A stretch of DNA of 64,000 nt from CAIWHR01 sp963830485 (GCA_963830485.1 CAWHNE010000029.1:62001-126000), one strand, 5' to 3'; counted from the stretch's first letter, positions 1-10,299 are shown. A program made the numbers and translations. The notes: generated by a model from the sequence alone, not told the origin.

Positions 1-1
1 C

Positions 2-1168
2 AAGGGAATCGGCGTCACCGTCTTCATCGGCCAGCGGCGCGGCCATGCGAGCACCGCCGATTTCGCGCCCGACGCCGTCGAGGCCACCGTCGCGAAAGCG
101 CTCTCGATTGCGCGTCACACCGCGCAGGACCCGGCGGCCGGGCTCGCCGATCCGGATCGCCTCGCGCGGACGATCCCCGACCTGGACCTCTACCATCCGT
201 GGGACCTCGCGGTCGACGACGCGATCGAGATGGGCCGTGCCGCCGAAGCCGCGGCGCTCGCGGTCGACCGGCGGCTCGTGAACACCGAAGGCTCGACCGT
301 CGCGCGCAGTGAATCGGAGTTCGTCTACGCGAACTCGCACGGATTCAGCGGCGGCTACCGGAGCTCGCGCCACCACATCGACTGTTCGGTGATCGGCGAT
401 CCCGGCGACGGCGCGATGCAGCGCGACTATTGGTACTCGGCGGCGCGCGCCGCCGATGACCTCGAGCCGGCGACCACCGTCGGGCGCATCGCCGGCGAGC
501 GGACGGCGCGCCGCCTCTCCGCGCGGCAGTTACCCACGCAGGAATGTCCGGTGCTCTTCGAGGCGCCAGAAGCCGCCGACCTGATCGGATTCTTCGTGGC
601 GGCGGTCTCCGGCGGCTCGCTGTACCGGAAATCGACGTTCCTGGCGGACTCGCTCGGCACGGAAGTGTTTGCGGCGCGCGTGTCGATCCGCGAGGAGCCG
701 CACCTGCCGCGCGCCCGCGGCAGCGCCCCGTTCGACAACGAAGGCGTGGCCACGACGCCGCGCGACGTCGTCCGCGACGGTGTCCTGCGCGGCTACTTCC
801 TCGGCAGCTATTCCGCGCGCAAGCTCGGCCTCGCGACGACCGGGAATGCCGGCGGCAGCCACAATCTCGTCCTGGCCCACGGCGACGACGATCTGCCGGC
901 GCTGCTCCGGCGCATGGGGCGTGGGCTCCTCGTCACCGAGCAGCTCGGGCAGGGCGTCAACTCGGTGACCGGCGACTACTCGCGCGGCGCCGCGGGGTTC
1001 TGGATCGAAGGCGGCGAGATCGCATTTCCGGTGGAAGAAGTCACGATTGCGGGCAACCTGAAGCAAATGTTCCGCGACATCGCAGCTGTCGGCGCCGACG
1101 TCGACCGGCGGACCTCGCGGCACACGGGATCGATCCTCGTCGGCCGGATGACGGTCGCCGGTGCCTGA
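2..1168 (+). CDS. pmbA: PmbA/TldE metalloprotease subunit, 5'-truncated by the window edge
   Basis: This is the partner subunit of the TldD/TldE (PmbA) zinc protease, a cytosolic complex that degrades unfolded peptides and matures some peptide antibiotics and antitoxins. The open frame runs from base 2, so the N-terminus is outside the window and about 388 residues are visible. Features matching the family are the run of glycines and serines around VAAVSGGSLYRKS, the block LGLATTGNAGGSHN, the segment GVNSVTGDYSRGAAGFWIE, and the C-terminal end RHTGSILVGRMTVAG, which is the usual PmbA ending. The TldE subunit lacks the HEXXXH motif of TldD, and none is seen here. The next gene starts 33 bases downstream on the same strand. 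Identification is firm; the true start cannot be assigned. Confidence 0.93.
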   Translation, partial: KGIGVTVFIGQRRGHASTADFAPDAVEATVAKALSIARHTAQDPAAGLADPDRLARTIPDLDLYHPWDLAVDDAIEMGRAAEAAALAVDRRLVNTEGSTVARSESEFVYANSHGFSGGYRSSRHHIDCSVIGDPGDGAMQRDYWYSAARAADDLEPATTVGRIAGERTARRLSARQLPTQECPVLFEAPEAADLIGFFVAAVSGGSLYRKSTFLADSLGTEVFAARVSIREEPHLPRARGSAPFDNEGVATTPRDVVRDGVLRGYFLGSYSARKLGLATTGNAGGSHNLVLAHGDDDLPALLRRMGRGLLVTEQLGQGVNSVTGDYSRGAAGFWIEGGEIAFPVEEVTIAGNLKQMFRDIAAVGADVDRRTSRHTGSILVGRMTVAGA

Positions 1169-1201
1169 CGCCGGGCTGCCGCGGGACTGACGCACGCCCT
1201 C

Positions 1202-2830
1202 ATGCTCACGCCCGTCGTCAACTTCTTCCGCACGCTGAACGACCCCTTCCGGAACGCCCACACGGCGGGACGCTGGATCGCCGCGCTGCCCGCGCTCGAC
1301 GCGTTGTCGATCCAGAAGGAAGCGCAGGACCTAGTCGCCGAGTTTCCCGGCGCGCGGCGCGAGGTCGGCCCGGGACAGGTCGAGGCGCTGCTCCGGATCG
1401 ACGCGCGTCTCGAGCCTGTGCTCTCCCAGTTGACGCAGCAGTACACGTCGAATTACCAGAAGAGCACGAGCGTCGAATCCCGGTTGTGGCACGCGGTGTT
1501 CGACCTCGTGAAGGCGTTCACCGCGGCCTATCAGCTCGGGCTCAAGGCTGGCTATCCGCGCGCCGACAACCGTCGCTGGCGCGCCGTGCTGCCGTGGGTC
1601 CTCGTGCGGCTCGCTCACTTCAAGGGTATCGACGGGAAATACCGGCTGTTCCGCTACGGCCACTGGATTCCGGCGCAGTGGCGCGAGTTCCACGAGCTCT
1701 ACGAATTCGCCCGAATGCGCGGCTGGCAGCGCGAGCAGCTCGTCTTCGGCGCCGGCACGTTTTCGCGGCCGGGCGTCTACCTCGAGGGCGAGTACCTGAA
1801 GACGCTTCTGCTCATGCGTCTCGATTCGGGCAACTTCACGCCGGACCAGGTCGAATGGGTCGCGAAGCAGCTCGAGGATTGGGCCCCGTCGCTCACGCTG
1901 GTCCCGCCGCCCGGGACCGACGCGACGTTTCTGGTCGATCTCACCGGGACCCAGGGCCTGCGGCGGCTCGATCGTCCGCACACCGGCGGCCGCGTCCTGT
2001 TTCTCGATGCGAGCCCCGCCTACACGCGCATCGTCGAGCGGATGCGCTGGCTCCCCGAGCAGGACGACGTGGCGAAGCCGGGCGAACTGCCGGCGCGCGA
2101 GCAACGGCTCCTGCTCATGCGCCTAGCGTCGCTCTTCGGCCCCGAAGCGATCGCGCATGCGCCGCGCTCGCCTCGCTTCTCGACCGAGGGCGAAGTGCGT
2201 GTCGTGATCGGCCTGCAGGCGCTCACGCGCGCCGTGGCCGAGATCGAACGTCTGCCCGAGGCGGCACGCACGCCGGCGGTCGTGGCGAGCTACGACGAGG
2301 TCACGCAGATGGTGAACCCGTCGATCAACCCCGAATCGGTCGCGCGGCGCGTCCACGGCACGACGTGGCGAATCAGCGACCGCAGCGAATCCGGCTGCCG
2401 GCTGGTCGCGGCGGTCAAGGAGGCGCCGGCGAAGCTCGGCGAGATCATCGCCATTCGCGAGGGCGACGCGTGGTCCCTCGCGGTCGTGCGGCGGATGCAG
2501 CGGCATCAGGTCGACGAGGTGACCGTCGGCGTCGAGATCATCGCGCGCCGCCTCGTGCGCGTGCTGCTGCGGACCTGGGTGACGCCGACCGGGTCGAAGC
2601 GTCCCGAGGCCGAGCGGCCGTTCTTCGGCGTCTACCTTCCGGCGCATCCCGAGAACCGGCAGTCGGCGCAGCGCAGCTTGATCGGCCCGGACGACAAGTT
2701 CGTGCCCGGCGGGATGGTCGAGCTCGACACTGGCAGCGCCCGCTACCTGATCCGCTTCACGCAGACGCTCGAACGGCAGGCCGGCTGGGCATGGGCGCTG
2801 TTCACGGCAGTACGCAAGCTGAGCCCCTGA
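1202..2830 (+). CDS. Conserved hypothetical protein with a PilZ-like C-terminal region
   Basis: A 542-residue soluble protein with no signal peptide or membrane segment, starting at an ATG 33 bases after pmbA. I do not recognise the long N-terminal part, which is helical-looking and rich in Trp, Arg and Glu. Near residues 381-398 the sequence ARRVHGTTWRISDRSESG contains adjacent arginines followed by a D-x-S-x-x-G motif (residues about 393-398), and a beta-rich stretch follows. That spacing resembles the c-di-GMP-binding PilZ fold, in which an arginine pair and [D/N]xSxxG contact the nucleotide, but the arginine signature is not canonical. A role as a c-di-GMP effector is inference only. It could be cotranscribed with pmbA. 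Confidence 0.6.
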   Translation: MLTPVVNFFRTLNDPFRNAHTAGRWIAALPALDALSIQKEAQDLVAEFPGARREVGPGQVEALLRIDARLEPVLSQLTQQYTSNYQKSTSVESRLWHAVFDLVKAFTAAYQLGLKAGYPRADNRRWRAVLPWVLVRLAHFKGIDGKYRLFRYGHWIPAQWREFHELYEFARMRGWQREQLVFGAGTFSRPGVYLEGEYLKTLLLMRLDSGNFTPDQVEWVAKQLEDWAPSLTLVPPPGTDATFLVDLTGTQGLRRLDRPHTGGRVLFLDASPAYTRIVERMRWLPEQDDVAKPGELPAREQRLLLMRLASLFGPEAIAHAPRSPRFSTEGEVRVVIGLQALTRAVAEIERLPEAARTPAVVASYDEVTQMVNPSINPESVARRVHGTTWRISDRSESGCRLVAAVKEAPAKLGEIIAIREGDAWSLAVVRRMQRHQVDEVTVGVEIIARRLVRVLLRTWVTPTGSKRPEAERPFFGVYLPAHPENRQSAQRSLIGPDDKFVPGGMVELDTGSARYLIRFTQTLERQAGWAWALFTAVRKLSP

Positions 2831-2918
2831 CGTCGGCGGCGGCCAAGCCTCGTCGCGCCCCATTCCGGTGCGGCAGCGCCGACTGCGAGACCCAAGCGGG
2901 AGGCGTGGCGAATTCGGT

Positions 2919-2924
2919 TAGAAT
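2919..2924 (+). promoter_or_regulatory. Candidate -10 element (TAGAAT) upstream of dctP
   Basis: TAGAAT lies 112 bases before the dctP start in the 205-base gap after the hypothetical gene. No good -35 hexamer is visible at normal spacing. TAGAAT recurs as the apparent -10 upstream of glyA and of the ABC receptor at 50.9 kb, which supports the call. The rest of this gap shows nothing I can name. Confidence 0.4.
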
Positions 2925-3035
2925 CCGTCCCGGACTCGCAGGGCGTCGCGCGGGGGAGGGCTCGGCGCACGCCAGGCGCGGCTTCCTGCATCCAGCGTCG
3001 GCGCGGCCGACAGCCAATACGAGAGGAGACCCAAG

Positions 3036-4139
<1,104 letters not shown>

Positions 4140-4549
4140 CGGCGCGAGCGGCGAGCAGGGGCCCCGCGCGGGTGTACTGCGCGGGGATGCGAGCGATCGC
4201 GAGTCGCCGCAGGCGGCCGACAGCTCGGCACAACGATCGATGGCGGTACGGAGGCCGCAGCGCGAGCCGGAGCGGGCCCCGCGCGGGCAGCGTGGATGCG
4301 TAGCGATGCCGAGGCGGTCGGCCTCGAACGCGATCGGATCGCTCGCAGGCCGCAGCGCGAGCTTGGCAGGCCCCGCGCGGTACGCGCGATGCGATCGCGA
4401 GTCGCCGCAGGCGGCCGACAGCTCGGCACAACGATGTGATCGGACGGTACGGAGGCCGCGGCGCGAGCGGCGATCCCGCGGATCGCGAGGAAGTGCGACG
4501 GCGTGCCCGGCGAGCGATCGCCCGGCGCGCCGTTTCTTCATCGGTCCGT
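4140..4549. repeat. Intergenic repeat block A (three degenerate units of the structured repeat family)
   Basis: This 410-base gap between the ends of dctP and dctM holds no gene and is almost wholly repeats. It begins on the base after the dctP stop with GGCGCGAGCGGC, the same sequence that follows the mmsA stop. A 44-base core (from CGATCGCGAGTCG to CACAACGAT) occurs twice without mismatch, at about 4194 and 4392, spaced 198 bases. Each copy is followed by a box close to CGGTACGGAGGCCGC. Hairpins stand at the same relative place: CCCCGCGC (4162-4169) pairs with GCGCGGGG (4179-4186), and GCGCG-GTA-CGCGC lies at 4375-4387. Because the flanking genes converge here, the structure could act as a bidirectional 3' end. 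That function is inference. Confidence 0.8.
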
Positions 4550-6320
4550 CTACTTGCCGGGCTCAGGCGCCTTGCCCTCGGGCGCCGGCGCCGTGTCGCC
4601 GCCCTTGCCGCCGCCCATCGAGCGCTCGAGCGCCTTCTGCGCGTCTTCCTGTTCGCTGCTCTCGCCGCCGGACGCGGCGCCGCCGGCAGGCGCTTCCTCG
4701 ACGGGAATGTCGATCCGCATGTTCTGGACGTCGATCTTCTCCTTCTTCGCGAGGCCGCCCGAGACGATGTTCGGGAACGCGATGATCAGCGCGACCATCA
4801 CGATCTGGATCAGCACGAACGGGACCGCGCCCCAGTAGATCTGTCCGGTCGTCACCGGGGCTGTCCTGCGACCGGTGATGCGGTCGACGAACTCCTTGGC
4901 CGGCGCGACGCTGCGCAGGTAGAAGAGCGCGAAGCCGAACGGCGGATGCATGAACGACGTCTGCATGTTGACGGCGAGCAGCACGCCGAACCAGATGAGG
5001 TCGATCCCGAGCTTCTCCGCCACAGGTCCGATCAGCGGCACGATGATGAACGACAGCTCGAAGAAGTCGAGGAAGAACGCGAGCACGAAGATCAGGATGT
5101 TGACGACGATCAGGAACCCGAGCTGGCCGCCGGGAAGTGCCGTGAGCAGGTGCTCGACCCAGACGTGCCCGTTGACGCCGTAGAACGTGAGGCTGAACAC
5201 GCGCGCGCCGATCAGGATGAACACGACGAACGTCGACAGCTTCGCCGTCGTGTTCATCGCCTGCTTGAGCAGCGAGAACGACAGGCGCCGGCGCGCGACC
5301 GCCATGATCAGCGCACCGGTCGCGCCCATCGCGCCGCCCTCGGTCGGCGTCGCGACGCCGAGGAAGATCGTGCCCAGCACGAGGAAGATCAGCGCGAGCG
5401 GCGGGATCAGCACGAAGGTGACGCGCTCGGCGATCTTCGACAGCAGTCCGAGCTTCAGCAGCTTGTTGATGACCGAAGCGACGAACGCGACGCCGACGCC
5501 GACGGCCATCGTGATGACGATGCGCTCGTCGGTCGCCGTCTCCGGGTTGTAGCGGTCGTAGTAGACGAACCACCACGCCGCGGCGATCGCCGCGGAGATG
5601 ATCGTCAGCACGAGCAGCGAGCGGTTGCCGGACGAGCCGTCGGGCTCGCGCAAGCGTCCGCGCCTCGAGCGGCAGCGCCGGCGCCCAGTGCGGCTTCGCG
5701 ATCGACGTGCCGATCACGTAGACCGCATACAGCGCGGCGAGCGTGAGACCGGGGATGAACGCGCCCGCGTACATGTCGCCCACCGACTTGCCGAGCTGGT
5801 CGGCCATGATGATCAGCACGAGCGATGGCGGGATGATCTGCGCGAGCGTGCCGGAGGCCGCGATCACGCCCGACGCGAGGCGTCGGTCGTAGCCGTAGCG
5901 CAGCATGATCGGCAGCGAGATGAGGCCCATCGAGATCACCGACGCGGCGACGACCCCCGTGGTCGCGGCGAGGAGCGCGCCCACGAAGATCACCGCGTAG
6001 GCGAGGCCGCCGCGGATCGGACCGAACAGCTGCCCGATCGTGTCGAGCAGGTCCTCGGCCATGCCGCTGCGCTCGAGGATCAGCCCCATGAACGTGAAGA
6101 ACGGCACCGCGAGCAGCGTGTCGTTCGACATGACGCCCCAGATCCGCTCCGGCAGCGCCTGCAGGAGCGACGGCTGCAGGAGGCCGAGCTCGATGCCGAG
6201 GAGGCCGAAGGCGATGCCGACCGCGCCCAGCGCGAAGGAGACCGGATAGCCGATCAGCAGCACGACCACGAGCGCCGCGAACATCAGCGGCGCGATGTTC
6301 TCGATCAGGAAGGCGGTCAT
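4550..6320 (-). CDS. dctM: TRAP transporter large permease subunit, with one apparent frameshift
   Basis: DctM carries the transport path of a TRAP transporter and has many membrane helices. The 5' part (from ATG at 6320, MTAFLIENIAPLMF) and the 3' part (through IIAFPNIVSGGLA) are both good DctM sequence, but they lie in two frames that change over at 5651-5656. Deleting one base in CGCTTGCG there restores a continuous protein of about 589 residues. Motifs include PFFTFMGLILERSGMAEDL, ASGTLAQIIPPS, GVATPTEGGAMGA and the C-terminal MHPPFGFALFYLRS. An unusual hydrophilic tail of about 65 residues, rich in Gly, Ala, Pro and Glu, follows the last helix. I read the frameshift as a probable sequence error because both halves are well conserved. 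Confidence 0.88.
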
Positions 6321-6414
6321 GATGGCCCCCACGCTTGAGCCCATCGCGCCGTCGGGACGTCGGCCGCGCCAATCGCACGCGGGCGCGCCCTTCGCGCCTT
6401 GGGCGCCCGCGCGC
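6321..6414 (-). repeat. Short GC-rich inverted element between dctQ and dctM
   Basis: If dctQ ends at 6415, this 94-base gap separates two genes of one operon. Read on the minus strand it begins just after the dctQ stop with GCGCGGGCGCCCAAGG, then CGAAGGGCGCGCCCGCG, which can form a strong stem, and then GCGCGGCCGAC. The CCGAAGGGCGCG-type segment resembles the repeat block at 51.9 kb. It looks like a degenerate member of the structured family, but it lacks the GGAGGCCG tail box, so membership is tentative. Confidence 0.45.
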
Positions 6415-7051
6415 TCATGGCTTCTCCGTCCGGCCGACGCCGATGCCCTCGATCTCCTCGGCGATGGCGGTCCCCGCGCGAGCGGAGAATTTCCTCGGCG
6501 AGCTCCTCCTCGGCGGTCTTCTCGACGTGCTTCTCGCTCGGATCGGGAATGAGACCCTTGAGGAACGCGAGGCGCTTGATCAGCTCCGAGACGGCCTGGA
6601 CGATCAGCAGGAAGAAGCCGACCGGAACCATGAGCCGCGCCGGCCAGATGATGAGGCCGCCGGCATTGGTGGACACTTCATGACGTTGGTACGCGTCGAC
6701 GAATATGGGCCACGACAGCCACATGATGAGAAACGCCATCGGCAGCAGGAAGACGAGCGTGCCGAAGATGTCGATCCACGCCCGGGCGCGCGCCGACAGG
6801 CGGCCGGTGATGATATCGATGCGCACGTGCTCGTTGTTCTTGAGCGTGTAGCCCGCGAGAAACAGGAAGATCATCGAGAACAGATACCACTGGATCTCGA
6901 GGAACGAATTCGAGCTGTAGTTGAAGATCTTGCGCACCGTGGCGTTGGCGGCGCTGATCAGGACTGCGACCAGGACCAGCCAGTAGATCGTGCGGCCGAT
7001 GCGCTCGGTCACGGCGTCGATCGCTCGCGACAGGCTGAGCAGGGCATTCAC
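6415..7051 (-). CDS. dctQ: TRAP transporter small permease subunit, with one apparent frameshift near its 3' end
   Basis: DctQ is the four-helix membrane partner of DctM. The GTG start at 7051 is chosen because GAGGAGG sits seven bases before it. Helix 1 is at IYWLVLVAVLISAANATVRK. Further family features are EIQWYLFSMIFLFLAGYTL, the NEHVRIDI motif and a final helix VPVGFFLLIVQAVSELIKR. After GLIPDPSEKHVEKTAEEELAEEI the uninterrupted frame becomes arginine-rich nonsense. Removing one G from the GGGG run (plus-strand cccc at 6472-6475) gives the natural ending AEEIEGIGVGRTEKP and a stop at 6415, for a protein of about 211 residues. The extra base is most likely an error. It precedes dctM in the same transcript. 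Confidence 0.87.
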
Positions 7052-7166
7052 GGCGCCTCCTCGAGAATCGGTGCGGCAACTACGTTCGGCGGCGGCATGG
7101 ACTGCCGTCTATTGGCGCGGCCCGCGAGGCACGACACGACCGGCGCCCCGCCGCGACCGGCAGCGG

Positions 7167-7172
7167 ATTATA
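7167..7172 (-). promoter_or_regulatory. Candidate -10 element (TATAAT) for dctQM
   Basis: A perfect TATAAT reads on the minus strand 115 bases before the dctQ start, in an otherwise GC-rich divergent gap shared with glyA. The -35 region at normal spacing (around 7190-7196) is poor, reading CAGTTT or AGTTTC. No operator-like palindrome is evident around it. The match to the -10 consensus makes it the best promoter candidate for the permease operon. Confidence 0.5.
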
Positions 7173-7253
7173 AGGGTTTTCCTGCGGGGGAAACTGTTGC
7201 GAAAGCGAGGCCCATCGGGCCGCGGCGCGGGTGCCCGGGAGGGGAGGGGCGGA

Positions 7254-7262
7254 TGCTAGAAT
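7254..7262 (+). promoter_or_regulatory. Extended -10 promoter element upstream of glyA
   Basis: TGCTAGAAT combines a TG extension with TAGAAT and lies 32 bases before the GTG chosen as the glyA start. An in-frame ATG at 7253 overlaps this element and is therefore unlikely to be the translation start. The divergent gap 7052-7294 also contains a partial hairpin around 7174-7193, but I see no riboswitch or purine-operator match. Confidence 0.5.
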
Positions 7263-7294
7263 GTTCACTCCACACCCTTGCCGTCGGATTCGCC

Positions 7295-8543
7295 GTGCCC
7301 CGCCACTCTCTCACCCTCGCCCAGTCCGACGCCGAGTTGTGGGCCGCCATCGTCGCCGAGGGCCAGCGGCAGGAGGCGCACATCGAGCTGATCGCCTCCG
7401 AGAACTACGTGAGCCGGGCCGTGCTCGAGGCGCAGGGCTCGATGCTCACCAACAAGTACGCCGAGGGCTATCCCGGCAAGCGCTATTACGGCGGCTGCGA
7501 GTGCGTCGACGTCGCCGAGCGGCTCGCGCTCGACCGGGTGAAGGCGCTCTTCGGCGCCGAGGCGGCCAACGTGCAGCCGCATTCCGGCGCGCAGGCGAAC
7601 CAGGCGGTGTTCTTCGCCGCCCTCGCGCCCGGCGACACGATCCTCGGGATGGCGCTGCCGCACGGCGGTCACCTGACGCATGGCTCGCCGGTCAACGTGA
7701 GCGGCAAGTGGTTCAACGTCGTCGCCTACGGCCTCGATCCGGAGACCGAGCGCATCGACTACGATGCGGTCGAGCGCCTCGCGCACGAGCACAAGCCGAA
7801 GCTCGTCATCGCGGGCGCGTCCGCGTATTCGCGCATCATCGATTGGGAACGCTTCGGCGCGATCGCGCACGCGGTCGGTGCGCGCCTCATGGTGGACATG
7901 GCGCACTACGCCGGTCTGATCGCCGCGGACGTCTATCCGATCGCCGGTCGGTATTGCCGACTACGTCACGAGCACGACGCACAAGACGCTGCGCGGCCCG
8001 CGTGGCGGCTTCATCCTCACGACGGCCGAGCACGAGAAAGCCATCAACTCGGCGGTCTTCCCGGGACTCCAGGGCGGGCCGCTGATGCACATCATCGCGG
8101 CCAAGGCCGTCGCGTTCGGCGAGGCGCTCGGCAAGGATTTCCGCCGCTACCAGGAGCAGGTGCTGGAGAACGCCCGCGTGCTCGCGAAGGTGATGCAGGA
8201 GCGGGGACTGCGCATCGTGTCGGGCGGCACCGACTCGCACCTGTTCCTGGTCGACCTCCGCGCGAAGCGGATCACCGGCAAGGACGCCGAAGCGGCGCTC
8301 GCGAAGGCGCACATCACGGTCAACAAGAACGCGATCCCGAACGACCCGGAGAAGCCGTTCGTCACGTCGGGCATCCGCGTCGGCAGCCCCGCCATCACGA
8401 CCCGCGGCTACACGGAAATCGAGAGCGAGGAACTGGGCCACCTGATCGCCGACGTGCTCGACAGGCCGCATGACGATGCGACCGCGGCCCGCGTCGCGTC
8501 GGCGGTGGCGGCGCTCAACCGGAAGTTTCCGGTCTACGGCTGA
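7295..8543 (+). CDS. glyA: Serine hydroxymethyltransferase, with one apparent frameshift
   Basis: PLP enzyme interconverting serine and glycine with tetrahydrofolate, the main source of one-carbon units. The N-terminal part contains IELIASENYVS, NKYAEGYPGKRYYGGC, NVQPHSGAQANQAV and HGGHLTHGSPVNVSGK. The frame breaks at about 7943, in the stretch encoding YPIPVGIADYVTSTTHKTLRGPRGG, which includes the PLP lysine region. One surplus G after CCGATC explains it. The protein continues with PGLQGGPLMHIIAAKAVAF and TSGIRVGSPAITTRG to the stop at 8543. The repaired length of about 415 residues equals the family norm, so I treat this as an intact gene with a sequence error. GTG at 7295 gives the N-terminus PRHSLTLAQSDAELW. 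nrdR follows after 21 bases. Confidence 0.93.
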
Positions 8544-8564
8544 CGCGATGTTCCCGCGGCGGCC

Positions 8565-9017
8565 ATGAAGTGCCCGTTCTGCGGCAGCGCCGACACGCAG
8601 GTCATCGATTCGCGCGTGTCCGAGCCGGGCGACTCGATCCGTCGCCGCCGCCGCTGCGCGGCCTGCCAGAAGCGGTTCACGACCTACGAGACCGTCGAGT
8701 TGCGCCTGCCGCAGGTCGTGAAGACCAACGGCACGCGCTCCGATTTCGACGTCGGCAAGCTGCGCAACGGCTTCCAGCGGGCGCTGCACAAGCGGCCGGT
8801 CCCGACCGAGTTCGTCGACCAGGCGGTCGACCGCATCGTGGGCCAGGTGCTCGCGCTCGGCGAGCGCGAGATCCCGTCGCGCCAGATCGGCGAGATGGTG
8901 ATGCAGGAGCTCTACAAGCTCGACAAGGTCGCCTACATCCGCTTCGCGTCCGTGTACCGCAGCTTCCAGGACGTCGAGGACTTCCGCGAAGCGGTTCGGA
9001 AGATCAAGAAGCGCTGA
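8565..9017 (+). CDS. nrdR: Transcriptional repressor NrdR
   Basis: NrdR represses ribonucleotide reductase genes and senses dATP/ATP through an ATP-cone. The 150-residue length is normal. The N-terminal zinc ribbon has CPFC at residues 3-6 and CAAC at 31-34, followed by KRFTTYE. The ATP-cone spans roughly residues 49-139, with VVKTNGTRSDFDVGKLRNGF and VAYIRFASVYRSFQDVEDF near its end. It lies directly after glyA, a common betaproteobacterial order, and before ribD. NrdR boxes were not found in this window, and no ribonucleotide reductase gene is present here. Confidence 0.97.
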   Translation: MKCPFCGSADTQVIDSRVSEPGDSIRRRRRCAACQKRFTTYETVELRLPQVVKTNGTRSDFDVGKLRNGFQRALHKRPVPTEFVDQAVDRIVGQVLALGEREIPSRQIGEMVMQELYKLDKVAYIRFASVYRSFQDVEDFREAVRKIKKR

Positions 9018-9160
9018 CAGGCCGTCGATAATCTGCTGCGGGGCCGATCTGCGTCGTTGCGCCGGAGCTCGCAATCCTCACGTACTACCGTGTACGCTCC
9101 GGTTGCTCGCCCCGCCGCGCCTCGCATCTCGGCCTCCTCGCGACGATTCTCGACGGCCTG
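9018..9160. repeat. ERIC-like 143-bp imperfect palindrome
   Basis: This element fills most of the nrdR-ribD gap and starts on the base after the nrdR stop. Its ends form an inverted repeat: CAGGCCGTCGATAATC (9018-9033) against GATTCTCGACGGCCTG (9145-9160), 15 of 16 positions pairing. The interior also folds back imperfectly about a centre near 9089, with GAGCTCGCAATCCTCACGTAC facing GTGTACGCTCCGGTTGCTC. Size, full-length dyad symmetry and intergenic position match the ERIC/MITE-like class. It contains no open frame. It may affect mRNA ends between nrdR and ribD. Confidence 0.75.
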
Positions 9161-9198
9161 CCGGATAGCAGCGCGAATCCGAGGGCCGCATTCCGACC

Positions 9199-10299
9199 AT
9201 GCAAGAGTTCAGCGAAGCCGACCGTGCGTATATGACGCAGGCGCTCGCCCAGGCGGCGCTCGGACTCGAAACCGCGACTCCCAATCCCCGGGTCGGTTGC
9301 GTGCTCGTGCGGGACGGCGTGACGATCGGAGAGGGATTCCACGCACGTGCCGGGCTCGCGCATGCGGAGGTGAATGCGTTGATCGACGCGAAGGCGCGCG
9401 GGCACGATCCCTGCGGCGCAACGGCCTACGTCACGCTCGAGCCTTGCAGCCACACCGGCCGCACGCCGCCGTGCACCGATGCCCTGATCGCCGCGGGCGT
9501 CGTGCGCGTCGTGGCGGCGATCGAGGATCCGAATCCGCAAGCGCGGCACGGTGCACGCCGCCTGCGCGAGGCGGGCATCGCCGTCGAGCTCGGGCTCATG
9601 GAGCGCGAGGCGCGCGAGCTCAACGCCGGCTACGTCTCGCGGATGACCCGGGGCAGGCCGTGGGTGCGCGTGAAGGTCGCAACGAGCCTTGACGGCCGCA
9701 CTGCGCTCGCGAGCGGCGAGAGCCGCTGGATCACCGGCGAGACCGCACGGCAGGACGGGCACCGCTTCCGCGCCCGCGCCTGCGCGGTGATGACCGGCAT
9801 CGGCACCGTGCTCTCGGACGATCCGCAGCTCACGGTCCGCGGCATCGCCACGGTCCGGCAACCGTTGCGCGTGATCGTCGACCGCCACGGCGATACGCCG
9901 GCCGCGGCGCGCGTCCTGGCGGACGGCCACGCGCTCGTCGTGACGGCGGGCGGCGCGAACCCCGCGTGGCCGCCGGGTGTGGCGACGATCGCACTGCCCG
10001 ACGCGGAAGGTCGCGTCGACCTCGCTACGATGATGCAGGAGCTGGGTGCGCGCGAGATCAACGAACTGCACGTCGAGGCCGGCGCGGGTCTCAACGGCGC
10101 GCTGATCGCGGCCAACCTCGTCGACGAGATCCTGCTCTACCTCGCGCCGTGCCTGATCGGCGACCCGGCGCGCGGCATCGCGGCGTTTCCGGGCGGGCTC
10201 GCGCGCCTCGCCGACCGGGTGCCGCTCGAGCTCGCGGACGTTACGCGAATCGGCGACGATCTGCGCGTGATCGCGCGCGTATTGCGCAAGGAGGACTGA
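9199..10299 (+). CDS. ribD: Bifunctional riboflavin deaminase/reductase RibD
   Basis: RibD carries out steps two and three of riboflavin synthesis, deaminating the pyrimidine intermediate and then reducing its ribose with NADPH. The protein has 366 residues. The N-terminal cytidine-deaminase-like domain shows the zinc motif HAEVNAL and EPCSHTGRTPPC. The C-terminal DHFR-like reductase domain begins near VRVKVATSLDGRTAL (about residue 155) and includes ESRWITGETARQDGHRFRA. The stop codon overlaps the next start (TGATG), so ribD and ribE are translationally coupled. The upstream gap is occupied by the ERIC-like palindrome, so the promoter is unclear. Confidence 0.97.
   Translation: MQEFSEADRAYMTQALAQAALGLETATPNPRVGCVLVRDGVTIGEGFHARAGLAHAEVNALIDAKARGHDPCGATAYVTLEPCSHTGRTPPCTDALIAAGVVRVVAAIEDPNPQARHGARRLREAGIAVELGLMEREARELNAGYVSRMTRGRPWVRVKVATSLDGRTALASGESRWITGETARQDGHRFRARACAVMTGIGTVLSDDPQLTVRGIATVRQPLRVIVDRHGDTPAAARVLADGHALVVTAGGANPAWPPGVATIALPDAEGRVDLATMMQELGAREINELHVEAGAGLNGALIAANLVDEILLYLAPCLIGDPARGIAAFPGGLARLADRVPLELADVTRIGDDLRVIARVLRKED

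Noticed and set aside
4550..6320. Two separate genes or a pseudogene for the TRAP large permease
   Set aside because: The halves join into one full-length DctM when a single base is removed, and conservation is undisturbed on both sides.
7052..7294. Riboswitch (glycine or tetrahydrofolate type) upstream of glyA
   Set aside because: The extended -10 leaves only about 25-35 transcribed bases before the start codon, too short for either aptamer.
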